Counted from the first letter of the stretch, positions 10,323-19,822 are shown. The stretch: 64,000 nucleotides of DNA from Paracoccus everestensis (GCF_021491915.1 NZ_CP090836.1:2342501-2406500), one strand, 5' to 3'. Program-made: numbers and translations. The notes: generated from the letters alone by a model not told the origin.

Positions 10323-11330
10323 TTGGATATCCTCAACGCCCTTGTGGCGGTCCTGAACTTCGTCTTCATCCCCGCCGCGGCCTATGGCGCGCAGTTGGCG
10401 CTTGGTGCGCTTGGGGTGACGCTGATCTATGCGATCCTGCGGTTTTCGAACTTCGCCCATGGCGACACCATGGCCTTCGGCACCGCCGTCACGATCCTGA
10501 CGACTTGGGGGCTGCAATCGCTGGGGGTGACGCTGGGTGTGCTGCCCACCGCGCTGCTGGCCCTGCCGGTGGGGATCGCGGCGACGGCCCTTCTGGTGCT
10601 GGGCACGGATCGGGCGGTCTACAGGTTCTATCGCGCGCAAAAGGCCGCGCCGATCATCTTCGTCATGGCCTCGGTGGGCGTGATGTTCGTGATGAACGGG
10701 CTGACGCGCCTGATCATCGGCGTGGACGACCAGCGCTTCGACGACGGCGCCCGCTTCATCATCAACGTCCGCGATTTCCGGGAATGGTCGGGCCTGACCG
10801 AGGGGCTGGCCCTGCGGTCCACCCAGGCGCTGACGGTGATCGTCACGGTGATCGTCTGCGCGGCGCTGTTCTGGTTCCTGAACCGCACCAAGTCCGGCAA
10901 GGCCATGCGCGCCTATTCCGACAACGAGGATCTGGCGCTGCTCTCGGGCATCGACCCCGAACGCGTGGTGCGCCTGACCTGGATCATCGGCGCCGGGCTG
11001 ATGACCATCGCGGGCGTGCTGTACGGGCTGGACAAGTCCTTCCGCCCCTTCAACTATTTCCAGATCCTGCTGCCGATCTTTGCCGCAGCCATCGTGGGGG
11101 GCCTGGGTAATCCCGTGGGCGCCATCGCGGGCGGCTTCCTGGTGGCATTCTCCGAGGTTGCCGTGACCTACCCTTGGGTCAAGGTCGCGGGCTATCTGTT
11201 CCCGGACTGGCAGCCGGGCGGGCTGCTGCAACTGCTGGGCACCGAATACAAGTTCGCCGTCAGCTTCGTCATCCTGATCGTGGTCCTGCTGTTCCGCCCG
11301 ACCGGGCTGTTCCGCGGCAAGTCGGTGTAA
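10323..11330 (+). CDS. livH: HAAT-family ABC transporter permease LivH
   Basis: A 335-residue inner-membrane permease with about eight hydrophobic segments and the LivH-type features LIYAILRFSNFAHGD near the N-terminus and GIDPERVVRLTWIIGAGLMTIAG in the loop that contacts the ATPase. The start is a TTG at 10323, three bases after the livF stop; no ATG precedes the first membrane segment, so TTG is the sensible choice. It ends FRPTGLFRGKSV, a common LivH tail. It forms the channel together with LivM. Confidence 0.92.
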   Translation: MDILNALVAVLNFVFIPAAAYGAQLALGALGVTLIYAILRFSNFAHGDTMAFGTAVTILTTWGLQSLGVTLGVLPTALLALPVGIAATALLVLGTDRAVYRFYRAQKAAPIIFVMASVGVMFVMNGLTRLIIGVDDQRFDDGARFIINVRDFREWSGLTEGLALRSTQALTVIVTVIVCAALFWFLNRTKSGKAMRAYSDNEDLALLSGIDPERVVRLTWIIGAGLMTIAGVLYGLDKSFRPFNYFQILLPIFAAAIVGGLGNPVGAIAGGFLVAFSEVAVTYPWVKVAGYLFPDWQPGGLLQLLGTEYKFAVSFVILIVVLLFRPTGLFRGKSV

Positions 11331-11342
11331 GGGGGGTCCGTC

Positions 11343-12674
11343 ATGTCAAGCAATCGTCAAGCCGCCGCATCCAATCCCTGGCGCGCGCCCATCCTGTTCG
11401 CGGTCCTTGCCGTTCTGTTCCTGCTGGAAGGCACGGTCAGGAACGGCATGTTCTCGGGGTCGTGGAACACCTCGCTGGCGATCCTGAACATGGGCCTGAT
11501 ATCGGCCATCACCGCCTTGGGCGTGAATATGCAATGGGGCTATGCCGGGCTGTTCAACACCGGCGTGGTGGGCTTTCTGGCCATCGGCGGGCTAGCCCCG
11601 GTGCTGGTGTCCCTGCCCCCGGTCGAAGGCGCCTGGGCCGCCGGCGGGCCGCGCCTGATCGGGGCGCTGGCCGTGGGCCTGGGCACGCTGGCCCTGGCCA
11701 AGATCGCCTATACGCGCACCCGCCGCGCCTGGATCATGGTTCTGGTGCTGATCGGGGGCTTTGTCGCCTATCGCTGGCTGTTCGATCCCGCCGTCACCGC
11801 GATCGAGGCCAATGATTCCGCCCGCACCGGCAATATCGGCGGCCTCGGCCTGCCCGTTCTGCTGTCTTGGCTGGTAGGTGGGGCCTTTGCCGCCGCCGCC
11901 GCCTGGGCTGTGGGCAAGGTCGCGCTTGGGCTGCGTTCGGATTACCTGGCCATCGCCACGCTGGGCATCGGCGAAATCATCGTCGCCGTCCTGCGGAACG
12001 AGGATTGGCTGGCCCGCGGCGTCAAGAACGTCGCCGCGATTCCCCGGCCCGTGCCCTATGAAACCGACCTGCAGCAGAACCCCGCCTTTGTCGACTTCGC
12101 CACCAGTTGGGGCTTCAGTGCCGCCGAGGCGTCGGGCATCTGGGTCAAGCTGTGCTATATGTCGCTGTTCCTGGTGGTGCTGCTGTTGGTCATCCTGCTG
12201 GCCGAACTGGCGCTGAAGTCGCCATGGGGCCGGATGATGCGCGCCATCCGCGACAACGAGATCGCAGCCGAGGCGATGGGCAAGGACGTGACCGCCCGCC
12301 ACCTGCAAGTCTTCGTGCTGGGGTCGGCGGTGATCGGCATCGCGGGGGCGATGATGATCACCCTGGACGGGCTGATGGCGCCCAACAGCTATAACCCGCT
12401 GCGATACACCTTTCTGATCTGGGTGATGGTCGTAGTCGGCGGGTCGGGCAACAACTGGGGCGCGGTGCTGGGCGCGATCCTGATCTGGTTCCTGTGGATC
12501 AAGGTCGAGGTCTGGGGCCCAAACCTGATCGGCGCCCTGGTCGCACCCCTGCCCGACGGCGACATCAAGGCGCATCTGCTTAACAGCGCGGCCCATATGC
12601 GCTTCATCGCCATGGGCCTGGTGCTGCTTCTGGTGCTGCGCTTTGCGCCCCGGGGTCTGGTGCCGGAAAAGTAA
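11343..12674 (+). CDS. livM: HAAT-family ABC transporter permease LivM
   Basis: A 443-residue permease, longer than a typical LivM because of extra hydrophobic sequence before and within the membrane domain (for example residues about 75-150). Family features include MQWGYAGLFNTGVVGFLAIGG, LRSDYLAIATLGIGEII, and the coupling region MMRAIRDNEIAAEAMGKDV that docks to the ATPase. It ends LRFAPRGLVPEK. It begins 12 bases after livH and is the last gene of the importer. A short GC-rich hairpin followed by TTTT lies just beyond (about 12679-12695) but is too weak to call firmly. Confidence 0.92.
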   Translation: MSSNRQAAASNPWRAPILFAVLAVLFLLEGTVRNGMFSGSWNTSLAILNMGLISAITALGVNMQWGYAGLFNTGVVGFLAIGGLAPVLVSLPPVEGAWAAGGPRLIGALAVGLGTLALAKIAYTRTRRAWIMVLVLIGGFVAYRWLFDPAVTAIEANDSARTGNIGGLGLPVLLSWLVGGAFAAAAAWAVGKVALGLRSDYLAIATLGIGEIIVAVLRNEDWLARGVKNVAAIPRPVPYETDLQQNPAFVDFATSWGFSAAEASGIWVKLCYMSLFLVVLLLVILLAELALKSPWGRMMRAIRDNEIAAEAMGKDVTARHLQVFVLGSAVIGIAGAMMITLDGLMAPNSYNPLRYTFLIWVMVVVGGSGNNWGAVLGAILIWFLWIKVEVWGPNLIGALVAPLPDGDIKAHLLNSAAHMRFIAMGLVLLLVLRFAPRGLVPEK

Positions 12675-12754
12675 CGGGGCGTGCCGCGCCTTTTGCCTTG
12701 ACTTGGATATGTCCGCGGGGCCGGGGGCGTAACGCCTTCGGACCTTGCCGCGGA

Positions 12755-13282
12755 TCACCGGCAATTATCGCCCAGAACCACGCTGTAGTAACGCGTCCCG
12801 TCCGCGCCGGTGGCATATCCGCTGCCGACCTGGCGGCTGGTCTGGCCCAGCAATTCGGTCCGCTGCGCATCCTGGCGCAGCCAGTTCGCCACCGCGTCCG
12901 CCGGGCCGCCACCCCGCCCGACAAGCTGCACCACGCCGCAGGTCGGGTATCCGACCGCCCGCGCCCGGTCCACGACGCTGGACCCGTTCGACCCTTCCAC
13001 ATCGACCCGGCCAAGCGCGGCCATGTCGCAGGCATGGCTTTGCGCGACCTGCTGCAGCAAGGGCGCGCTGTCCAGCAAGGTCTTGCCCTCGGCCTGGCGG
13101 GCGGCATTGATGGCCCCGTCCAGCACGGGCGCCACGGTCGCATCGCCTTGGCAGGACGCCGCCAGGGCTTGCTCGACCGGGGGTTCCGGCTGGCCCCAGG
13201 GCAGCGTCAGGGCCGGTTCCTGCCCGCAGGCAGCCAGCAGGGACAAGGCAAGGAACGGGACAAGGGGACGAATGGCGGGCAT
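12755..13282 (-). CDS. CAP/SCP domain lipoprotein
   Basis: A 175-residue predicted lipoprotein. The signal sequence ends in the lipobox LLAAC (cysteine 19). The mature part has a CAP-like pattern, with an N-terminal helix AINAARQAEGKTLL, HACDMAALG, and a C-terminal strand TRYYSVVLGDNC, as seen in bacterial SCP/PR1 proteins. The ATG at 13282 starts the signal peptide. It is convergent with livM and divergent from guaA. Bacterial CAP proteins have no general assigned function; several are extracytoplasmic, consistent with the lipobox. Confidence 0.78.
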   Translation of the reverse strand: MPAIRPLVPFLALSLLAACGQEPALTLPWGQPEPPVEQALAASCQGDATVAPVLDGAINAARQAEGKTLLDSAPLLQQVAQSHACDMAALGRVDVEGSNGSSVVDRARAVGYPTCGVVQLVGRGGGPADAVANWLRQDAQRTELLGQTSRQVGSGYATGADGTRYYSVVLGDNCR

Positions 13283-13382
13283 GAAAACCTCTCTGGTTGA
13301 CGGCGGAACGCGGGGTTTGCAACGCCAGTTCCGGGCTGCCAAATCCCTTGCACGACGGCATGGGCACGCTTAAAGCGCATCC

Positions 13383-14957
13383 ATGACCCAGCACCAACGC
13401 CTTCTGATCATCGACTTCGGATCCCAGGTGACGCAACTGATCGCGCGCCGCCTGCGCGAACTGAACGTCTTTTGCGAAATCCATCCCTATAACCTGCTGA
13501 CCGACGACATCCTGCGCGGCTTGAACCCGCAGGCCGTGATCCTGTCGGGCGGGCCTGACAGCGTGACCCGCGCGGGCAGCCCCCGCGCGCCCCAGGCCGT
13601 GTTCGACCTGGGCGTGCCGGTCTTCGGCATCTGCTATGGCCAGCAGGTGATGATGGAACAACTGGGCGGCGCGGTCGAAGGCGGGCACCACGCGGAATAC
13701 GGCCGCGCCTTCATCGGCCCGGCGGAAGGCCACAAGGGCGACGGCATCTTCGCAGGCCTGTTCGATGCGACGAACAAGGACAGGGGCCGCGAGGAGGTCT
13801 GGATGAGCCATGGCGACCGCGTCACCGCGCTTGCGCCGGGCTTCGAGGTGATCGGCACCTCCCCCAACGCCCCCTTCGCGATGATCGCCGATGAATCCCG
13901 CCGTTTCTATGGCGTGCAGTTCCACCCCGAGGTGCATCACACCCCGAACGGGCGCATCATGCTGGAAAACTTCGTCCGGCTGGCGGGATTTACCGGCGAC
14001 TGGACCATGGCGGGCTATCGCGACGAGGCGATCCGCAAGATCCGCGAGCAGGTCGGCGACAAGAAGGTGATTTGCGGGCTGTCGGGCGGCGTGGACAGTT
14101 CCGTCGCCGCCGTCCTGATCCACGAGGCGATCGGCGACCAGCTGACCTGCGTCTTCGTGGACCATGGCCTTCTGCGCCTGAACGAGGCCGAGGAAGTCGT
14201 GACCATGTTCCGCGACAACTACAACATCCCCCTGATCCATGCGGATGAATCCGAACTGTTCCTGGGTGCGCTGGAAGGCGTGTCCGACCCCGAGGTCAAG
14301 CGCAAGACCATCGGCCGGCTGTTCATCGACGTGTTCCAGCGTTACGCCAGCGGCATCGAGGGGGCCGAGTTCCTGGCGCAAGGCACGCTTTACCCCGACG
14401 TGATCGAAAGCGTCAGCTTCAGCGGCGGGCCGTCGGTCACGATCAAGTCGCACCATAATGTCGGCGGCCTGCCCGAGAAGATGGGCCTGAAGCTGGTGGA
14501 ACCCCTGCGCGAGCTGTTCAAGGACGAGGTTCGTGCCCTTGGCCGAGAACTGGGCCTGCCCGCGAAATTCATTGGCCGCCATCCCTTTCCCGGCCCCGGT
14601 CTTGCGATCCGCTGCCCCGGAGAGATCACCCGCGAAAAGCTGGACATCCTGCGCAAGGCCGATGCGGTCTTCATCGACCAGATCCGCAAGCACGGCCTTT
14701 ACGACGAGATCTGGCAGGCCTTCGTGGCGATCCTGCCGGTCCGCACGGTTGGGGTGATGGGCGACGGGCGGACCTATGATTTTGCCTGTGCGCTGCGGGC
14801 CGTGACCTCGGTCGATGGCATGACGGCGGATTACTATCCCTTCACCCACGACTTCCTGGGCGAAACCGCGACGCGGATCATCAACGAGGTCAAGGGCATC
14901 AACCGCTGCACCTATGACATCACCTCGAAGCCGCCGGGCACGATCGAGTGGGAATGA
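13383..14957 (+). CDS. guaA: GMP synthase (glutamine-hydrolysing)
   Basis: A 524-residue enzyme that aminates XMP to GMP. The class I glutamine amidotransferase half carries the catalytic cysteine at residue 84 in FGICYGQQ and FHPEVHHT with the His/Glu pair; the synthetase half has the ATP-pyrophosphatase P-loop SGGVDS at about 234-239 and the C-terminal dimerisation domain ending GTIEWE, the universal GuaA terminus. Length and order are canonical. It starts 100 bases from the divergent CAP gene and is followed 27 bases later by the ABM-GNAT gene. Confidence 0.97.
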   Translation: MTQHQRLLIIDFGSQVTQLIARRLRELNVFCEIHPYNLLTDDILRGLNPQAVILSGGPDSVTRAGSPRAPQAVFDLGVPVFGICYGQQVMMEQLGGAVEGGHHAEYGRAFIGPAEGHKGDGIFAGLFDATNKDRGREEVWMSHGDRVTALAPGFEVIGTSPNAPFAMIADESRRFYGVQFHPEVHHTPNGRIMLENFVRLAGFTGDWTMAGYRDEAIRKIREQVGDKKVICGLSGGVDSSVAAVLIHEAIGDQLTCVFVDHGLLRLNEAEEVVTMFRDNYNIPLIHADESELFLGALEGVSDPEVKRKTIGRLFIDVFQRYASGIEGAEFLAQGTLYPDVIESVSFSGGPSVTIKSHHNVGGLPEKMGLKLVEPLRELFKDEVRALGRELGLPAKFIGRHPFPGPGLAIRCPGEITREKLDILRKADAVFIDQIRKHGLYDEIWQAFVAILPVRTVGVMGDGRTYDFACALRAVTSVDGMTADYYPFTHDFLGETATRIINEVKGINRCTYDITSKPPGTIEWE

Positions 14958-14984
14958 CCCTTCTGACCCCCTGAAAGGACCATC

Positions 14985-15791
14985 ATGACCTGCCCCTGCG
15001 GCCATCATCATTCGCCCCGCCACCATCACGCGGCCACCGGCACGCCCGTCGCGCTGCGCAGGCCGATGGTGGCGCTGACCGGGCGGCTGACCTGCGCGGA
15101 TGCGGGGCAGATGATGACCGCGCTGTCGCTGCTGCCGGATCACGTCGCGCTCAGCCGCGATGAACCCGGCTGCCTGCGCTTCGAGTTGTGGCAGGACGAC
15201 GATCCGCTGGTGTGGCACCTGTCCGAACTGTTTGTCGATGCCGATGCCTTTGCCGCCCATGGCAAGCGCACCGCAGACAGCCCCTGGGGCCGGGAAAGCG
15301 CAAGCATCGGACGCGATTTCCAGCGCCACGAGGTGATCCCGGTCATCCGCCGCGAAACCCGGCAGGATCTGGACGCCATCGACACCCTGCTGCGCACCGC
15401 CTTTGGCGGCGATGCCGAGGCGCGGCTGGTCCGCCAGCTGCGCGAGGATGGCGACCTGTCCTTGTCCCTGGTGGCCGATGCGGCAGGCACCATTGTCGGC
15501 CATGCCGCCCTGTCCCCGCTGGGCGCCGATCGCCCCGCCTTTGCGCTTGCCCCCGTTGCGGTCGCACCCAAGGCGCGGCGCCTTGGCATCGGCGCGGCCC
15601 TGGTCCGCCAGGCCGTGGCATGGGCGGACGAGGCTTCGGTCGTGGTGCTGGGCGATCCCGGCTATTACGGGCCGCTGGGCTTTCTGCCCGCGCCCCTTGA
15701 TTCGCCCCATGCAGGGCCGGGCCTGCAGATGATCGGCGATCTGCCACACGGCAGCGCCATCCGCCATGCCGCGGCTTTTGCCGGATTCTAG
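14985..15791 (+). CDS. ABM monooxygenase-like domain fused to GNAT acetyltransferase, His-rich N-terminus
   Basis: A 268-residue protein with three parts. Residues 1-15 (MTCPCGHHHSPRHHH) contain two cysteines and six histidines, a likely metal-binding or spacer segment. Residues about 28-108 resemble an antibiotic biosynthesis monooxygenase (ABM) ferredoxin-like domain: VALTGRLTC, DEPGCLRFELWQ, FVDADAFAAHGK. Residues about 116-268 form a GNAT N-acetyltransferase of the YhbS type, with LAPVAVAPKARRLGIGAALVRQA as the acetyl-CoA-binding loop and GDPGYYGPLGF. Each domain normally stands alone. It is 27 bases after guaA, behind a GAAAGGA site. Substrates are unknown. Confidence 0.8.
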   Translation: MTCPCGHHHSPRHHHAATGTPVALRRPMVALTGRLTCADAGQMMTALSLLPDHVALSRDEPGCLRFELWQDDDPLVWHLSELFVDADAFAAHGKRTADSPWGRESASIGRDFQRHEVIPVIRRETRQDLDAIDTLLRTAFGGDAEARLVRQLREDGDLSLSLVADAAGTIVGHAALSPLGADRPAFALAPVAVAPKARRLGIGAALVRQAVAWADEASVVVLGDPGYYGPLGFLPAPLDSPHAGPGLQMIGDLPHGSAIRHAAAFAGF

Positions 15792-15856
15792 GATGCCCGC
15801 AGACTTGCGCATCGGCCCGGGTGGGTTACATCTGGACCAGCAAGAAAGGGATACCC

Positions 15857-17674
15857 ATGGCAGGACAACCGACCTTTGACGCGCGCGAGCAGGTCACGGA
15901 CAGTGAATTCGGCATCCTTCCGGCATGGGATCTGTCCGATCTGTATCCCGCGCCGGATTCCGCCGAACTGACCGCCGACATCGCGCAACTGGAAACCGAG
16001 GCCGCAGCCTTTGCCGCGCGCTACCAGGGCAAGCTGGCGGACCTGACACCCGCCGAAATGCTGGCCTGCATTGAAACCTATCAGCGCATCGACATCCGCG
16101 CCGGGCGGATCATGTCCTATGCCGGGCTGCGCTATTACCAGAACACCACGGATGCGGCGCGCGCCAAGATGATGGGCGACCTGCAAGGTCGGATCACCGA
16201 CATCACCACGCCGCTGGTCTTCTTCGGCCTTGAATTTAACCGCATCCCGGACACGACCTATGACGCGGTCTTTGCCGCAGCCGACGGACCCGTCCGCTAC
16301 AAGCCCGTCTTCGACCGGATGCGCGCCATGCGGCCGCACCAGTTGTCCGACGAGTTGGAACAGTTCCTGCACGACACCTCTGTGGTGGGCGCCTCGGCCT
16401 GGAACCGGCTGTTCGATGAAACCACCGCCGCCCTGGAATTCGACGTGAACGGCGAAACCCTGGGCCTGGAAGCCACGCTGAACCTGCTGACCGACCATGA
16501 CCGCGCGAGGCGCGAGGCTGCGGCCCGCGCCCTGGCCCTTGTGTTCACGGAGAACGTCAAGCTGTTCGCGCGCATCCACAACACCCTGGCCAAGGAAAAG
16601 GCCATCGAGGACAAGTGGCGCAAGATGCCCACGCCGCAATATGGCCGTCACCTGTCGAACCATGTCGAACCCGAGGTGGTCGAGGCGCTGAGGAATGCCG
16701 TCACCGCCGCCTATCCGCGCCTGTCGCATCGTTACTATGCGCTCAAGGCCAAGTGGCTGGGGCTGGACAAGCTGCAGGTCTGGGACCGCAACGCGCCGCT
16801 GCCCACCGCCCCCGTCCGCACCATCGACTGGGACGAGGCGCGGACGACGGTGCTGGACGCCTATGCCGGATTTTCACCCCGGTTGGCGGAGCTGGCTGAA
16901 CCCTTCTTCGACAAGGGCTGGATCGACGCCGCCGTGACGCCCGGCAAGGCCCCCGGCGCCTTCGCGCACCCGACCGTGACCACGGTCCATCCTTATGTGC
17001 TGCTGAACTATCTGGGCAAGCCGCGCGACGTGATGACGCTGGCGCATGAACTGGGCCACGGCGTCCACCAGCGGCTGGCCGCGGGACAGGGCGAATTGCT
17101 GGCCACAACGCCCCTGACGCTGGCCGAAACCGCCAGCGTCTTCGGCGAGATGCTGACCTTCCGCGCGCTTCTGGCCAAGACCACCGACCCGGCCGAAAAG
17201 AAGGCCCTGCTGGCCGGCAAGGTCGAGGACATGATCAACACGGTCGTCCGCCAGATCGCCTTCTATGATTTCGAATGCAAGCTGCACGCCGCCCGGGCCG
17301 AAGGGGAATTGACCCCCGACGACATCAACGCGTTGTGGATGTCGGTCCAGCATGAAAGCCTGGGTCCGGTCTTTGACTTCATGCCGGGATACGAGACTTT
17401 CTGGACCTATGTCCCGCATTTCGTCCATTCGCCGTTCTACGTCTATGCCTATGCCTTCGGCGACGGATTGGTGAACGCGCTTTATGCGGCATACGAAGAC
17501 GGGCTGCCGGATTTCCAGCAAAAGTATTTCGACCTGCTGGCGGCGGGCGGATCGAAGCATCACAAGGAACTGCTGGCCCCCTTTGGGCTGGATGCCTCGG
17601 ACCCTCGGTTCTGGGACAAGGGCTTGTCGATGATCGAGGGGTTCATCGACGAACTTGAAGCCCTGGAACCCTGA
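15857..17674 (+). CDS. pepF: Oligoendopeptidase F (M3 family metallopeptidase)
   Basis: A 605-residue cytoplasmic M3 peptidase that cleaves short peptides. The zinc site HELGH lies at residues 397-401 in LAHELGHGVHQ, and the third ligand region is ETASVFGEM about 25 residues later. The C-terminus retains YVYAYAFGDGLVNALY and the QKYFDLLAAGGSK pattern typical of PepF. The start at 15857 (MAGQPTF) is chosen over a frame opening 12 codons upstream because AAGAAAGGG precedes it. It is separated by only two bases from the next gene, an M19 dipeptidase, suggesting a peptide-degrading pair. Confidence 0.93.
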   Translation: MAGQPTFDAREQVTDSEFGILPAWDLSDLYPAPDSAELTADIAQLETEAAAFAARYQGKLADLTPAEMLACIETYQRIDIRAGRIMSYAGLRYYQNTTDAARAKMMGDLQGRITDITTPLVFFGLEFNRIPDTTYDAVFAAADGPVRYKPVFDRMRAMRPHQLSDELEQFLHDTSVVGASAWNRLFDETTAALEFDVNGETLGLEATLNLLTDHDRARREAAARALALVFTENVKLFARIHNTLAKEKAIEDKWRKMPTPQYGRHLSNHVEPEVVEALRNAVTAAYPRLSHRYYALKAKWLGLDKLQVWDRNAPLPTAPVRTIDWDEARTTVLDAYAGFSPRLAELAEPFFDKGWIDAAVTPGKAPGAFAHPTVTTVHPYVLLNYLGKPRDVMTLAHELGHGVHQRLAAGQGELLATTPLTLAETASVFGEMLTFRALLAKTTDPAEKKALLAGKVEDMINTVVRQIAFYDFECKLHAARAEGELTPDDINALWMSVQHESLGPVFDFMPGYETFWTYVPHFVHSPFYVYAYAFGDGLVNALYAAYEDGLPDFQQKYFDLLAAGGSKHHKELLAPFGLDASDPRFWDKGLSMIEGFIDELEALEP

Positions 17675-17676
17675 GA

Positions 17677-18858
17677 ATGCGGAAAAGGCTTCTCGGGGGT
17701 GTCGCGCTGCTGGTCGTGCTGGCGGCGGCGGCATTCCTCGTTTTCGCGCCCGGCTATGTCGAACGGGGGCTGAACCCGCTGCGGATGCCGCCCGAAGGCT
17801 GGCCTGTGTCGCCCCAGGCGCAGGCGCTGCATGACCGCCTGGTGATCGGCGACTGGCATTCCGACGCGCTGCTGTGGGACCGCAATATCCTGGACCGGGC
17901 GGACCGGGGCCACACGGACGTGCCGCGCCTGCTGGAAGGCAATGTGGCGGTGCAGGTCTTTACCACCGTCACCAAAAGCCCCCGCGGGCAGAACTATGAC
18001 CAGAACAGCGCCGAGGCGGGCGACAACATCACGCCTCTGTTCATGGGCCAGCTGCGCCCGCTGCGGTCGTGGTTTTCGTTGCGTGAACGCGCCCTGGTAC
18101 AGGCCGAGGCCCTGGCGCGCGCCTCCGAGGCAGCGCCCGGCCAACTGCGCCTGATCCGCACGCGCGCCGACCTGCAAGCCGTGCTGGACGCGCGCGCCGG
18201 CGGGCAGCGGATCCTGGGGGCGGTCCTGGGATCCGAGGGCGCGCATCCGCTGGAAGGCGACATTGCCAACCTGGATGTGCTGCATGACGCGGGTTTCCGG
18301 CTGCTGGGATTGACGCATTTCTTTGACAACGAGCTGGGCGGCAGCCTGCACGGCGAAGGCGGCACGGGCGCCGGGCTGTCGGATTTCGGGCGCCAGGTGG
18401 TCGATGGGATGATCCAGCAGGGCATGGTGATCGACCTTGCCCATGCCTCGCCTCTGATGGTCCAAGATGTGCTGGCGATCCCCGATGCGCGGCCGATCCT
18501 GTCCCATACCGGCATCCACGGCCATTGCGGCAGCGCGCGGAACCTGGACGATGCCCTGGTCCAGGCCATTGCGGCCAAGGGCGGCGTGATCGGCATCGGC
18601 TTCTGGGCCGACGTGGTCTGCGGCGGCACCACGGCCCATATCGCCGAAAGCATCCTGGCCGCCATCGCCCTGTTGGGCGAAGATCACGTCTCGCTGGGAT
18701 CCGATTATGATGGGTCGGTGGGCGTGCCCTTTGACGCGGCGCATCTATCGGCCTTGACGCAGGCGCTGATGGACGAAGGCCTGACCGAGGCGCAGATCGC
18801 CAAGGTCATGGGCGGCAACATGATCCGCCATCTGTCCGAAACCCTGCCCCAAGGCTGA
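17677..18858 (+). CDS. Membrane-anchored M19 dipeptidase
   Basis: A 393-residue renal-dipeptidase family protein. An N-terminal hydrophobic helix (about residues 5-24, RLLGGVALLVVLAAAAFLVF) probably anchors it to the inner membrane with the enzyme outside. The binuclear metal ligands are all visible: HSD at residues 61-63, the glutamate in LGSEGAHP, the histidines in VIDLAHASP and LSHTGIHGH, and the aspartate in LGSDYDG. It follows pepF after two bases and precedes rbsD by three. M19 enzymes cleave dipeptides, including some D-residue substrates. Confidence 0.9.
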   Translation: MRKRLLGGVALLVVLAAAAFLVFAPGYVERGLNPLRMPPEGWPVSPQAQALHDRLVIGDWHSDALLWDRNILDRADRGHTDVPRLLEGNVAVQVFTTVTKSPRGQNYDQNSAEAGDNITPLFMGQLRPLRSWFSLRERALVQAEALARASEAAPGQLRLIRTRADLQAVLDARAGGQRILGAVLGSEGAHPLEGDIANLDVLHDAGFRLLGLTHFFDNELGGSLHGEGGTGAGLSDFGRQVVDGMIQQGMVIDLAHASPLMVQDVLAIPDARPILSHTGIHGHCGSARNLDDALVQAIAAKGGVIGIGFWADVVCGGTTAHIAESILAAIALLGEDHVSLGSDYDGSVGVPFDAAHLSALTQALMDEGLTEAQIAKVMGGNMIRHLSETLPQG

Positions 18859-18861
18859 TCC

Positions 18862-19245
18862 ATGAAACGCACACCCCTGCTGCATTCCGAACTGTCCGGG
18901 CTGATCGCCGCGATGGGTCATGGCGACCTGCTGGTCATCGGCGATGCCGGGCTGCCGGTCCCGCCCGGCGTGCGCTGCATAGACCTGGCCGTGACGCGCG
19001 GCGTGCCCCGGTTCTTCGACGTGCTGGATGCCGTCCAGGCGGAACTGGTGGTGGAACGTTCCGCCTGGGCCAGCGAGGCATCGGCGGACTTGGATGCCGC
19101 ACTGCGCACCCGCGCCTTGGGCGAAAACCGGACCTTGGCGCATGACGCCTTCAAGGCCCTGACGCGTGATGCCCGCGCCATCGTGCGCACCGGGGAATTC
19201 ACGCCCTATGCCAATGTCGCCCTGTGGTCGGGCGTGGCGTTCTGA
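18862..19245 (+). CDS. rbsD: D-ribose pyranase
   Basis: A 127-residue RbsD/FucU-fold mutarotase. It begins MKRTPLLHSELSGLIAAMGHGD with the catalytic histidine at residue 20, continues VIGDAGLPVPPGV, and ends TGEFTPYANVALWSGVAF, all diagnostic of RbsD. The enzyme interconverts beta-pyranose and furanose forms of ribose before phosphorylation by RbsK. No ribose transporter, kinase or repressor is adjacent; instead it follows the M19 dipeptidase by three bases. Catalysis is well supported, physiological role here is open. Confidence 0.9.
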   Translation: MKRTPLLHSELSGLIAAMGHGDLLVIGDAGLPVPPGVRCIDLAVTRGVPRFFDVLDAVQAELVVERSAWASEASADLDAALRTRALGENRTLAHDAFKALTRDARAIVRTGEFTPYANVALWSGVAF

Positions 19246-19307
19246 GCGTGGCGGAACCGCCCGCGCAAAACCGCGTTCCGTCGCAGATCATGCAAAGGAG
19301 TGGACGG

Positions 19308-19445
19308 ATGCAGAAGACGCTTATCGGCCTCGGCGCGGTTCTTGCAATGCTGACCCTGGCCGGATGCCAGACCGCGCAAGGCCTGGGCCGCGACGTATCG
19401 ACCGCGGGCCAGGTGATCCAGCAGGAAAGCGCCGAGGCGATGTAG
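19308..19445 (+). CDS. Entericidin-like small lipoprotein
   Basis: A 45-residue protein preceded by an AAAGGAG ribosome-binding site seven bases before the ATG. The signal sequence ends in the lipobox LTLAGC, giving a lipidated cysteine at residue 20, and the mature peptide has only about 25 residues (CQTAQGLGRDVST...). This matches entericidin A/B-like peptides (EcnAB family), which are envelope lipoproteins proposed to act in stress or lysis. It is followed by a strong terminator, so it is the end of its transcript. Confidence 0.85.
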   Translation: MQKTLIGLGAVLAMLTLAGCQTAQGLGRDVSTAGQVIQQESAEAM

Positions 19446-19456
19446 GACGGATCAAA

Positions 19457-19479
19457 GGCGGCCCCGCAGGGCCGCCCTT
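19457..19479 (+). terminator. Rho-independent terminator
   Basis: A perfect 8-base stem GGCGGCCC / GGGCCGCC closes on a CGCA loop, flanked by AAA on the left and CTT on the right. It lies 12 bases after the entericidin-like gene and 18 before the stop of the convergent membrane protein gene, so it may serve both directions. Confidence 0.75.
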
Positions 19480-19496
19480 GTCATTTCGGGGGGTGG

Positions 19497-19745
19497 TCAG
19501 GGTTTCTGACGCGCGGCCGATCGGATCGAATTGGCGATGGGCCATGTCCAGCCAATTTCGCGTGACCGGTTGGGCCGAAGATAGACCCAGTTCAGCAGCG
19601 CAGCCGGGATGCCCAGGGCCAAGCCGATGATCGCGCCCCAGATGAAGGTGGCGACAGTGACATAGCCCATCGCCAGACCCGCGATAACCACCGGGCCTGC
19701 AATCGAGGCGACCCAGATATGGATCAGGAACAGTCGAAGATGCAT
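19497..19745 (-). CDS. Small two-helix membrane protein
   Basis: An 82-residue protein with two hydrophobic segments (residues about 5-25 and 30-52) containing IAGPVVIAGLAMGYVTVATFIWGAIIG, then a short basic tail with RPNRSREIGW. No family is recognised. Two start codons lie six bases apart; the second (19745) is preferred because the GGAG site is seven bases upstream of it. It sits alone between convergent neighbours. The composition and regular membrane pattern suggest a real gene. Confidence 0.6.
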   Translation of the reverse strand: MHLRLFLIHIWVASIAGPVVIAGLAMGYVTVATFIWGAIIGLALGIPAALLNWVYLRPNRSREIGWTWPIANSIRSAARQKP

Positions 19746-19822
19746 GATCATGCTCCGATAAGGGTGACTGCGAAACGAACGGATGGCGGCGGCGGTTCCG
19801 GCCCCCGCGACAGGAGGTTTCG

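Noticed and set aside
12679..12695. Terminator after livM
   Set aside because: The stem GGCG/CGCC is only four bases, although TTTT follows; not strong enough to list.
12765..15812. 1015-codon open frame opposite guaA and the ABM-GNAT gene
   Set aside because: It is a GC-driven shadow frame: composition is low-complexity and it runs antisense through guaA, whose motifs are all intact.
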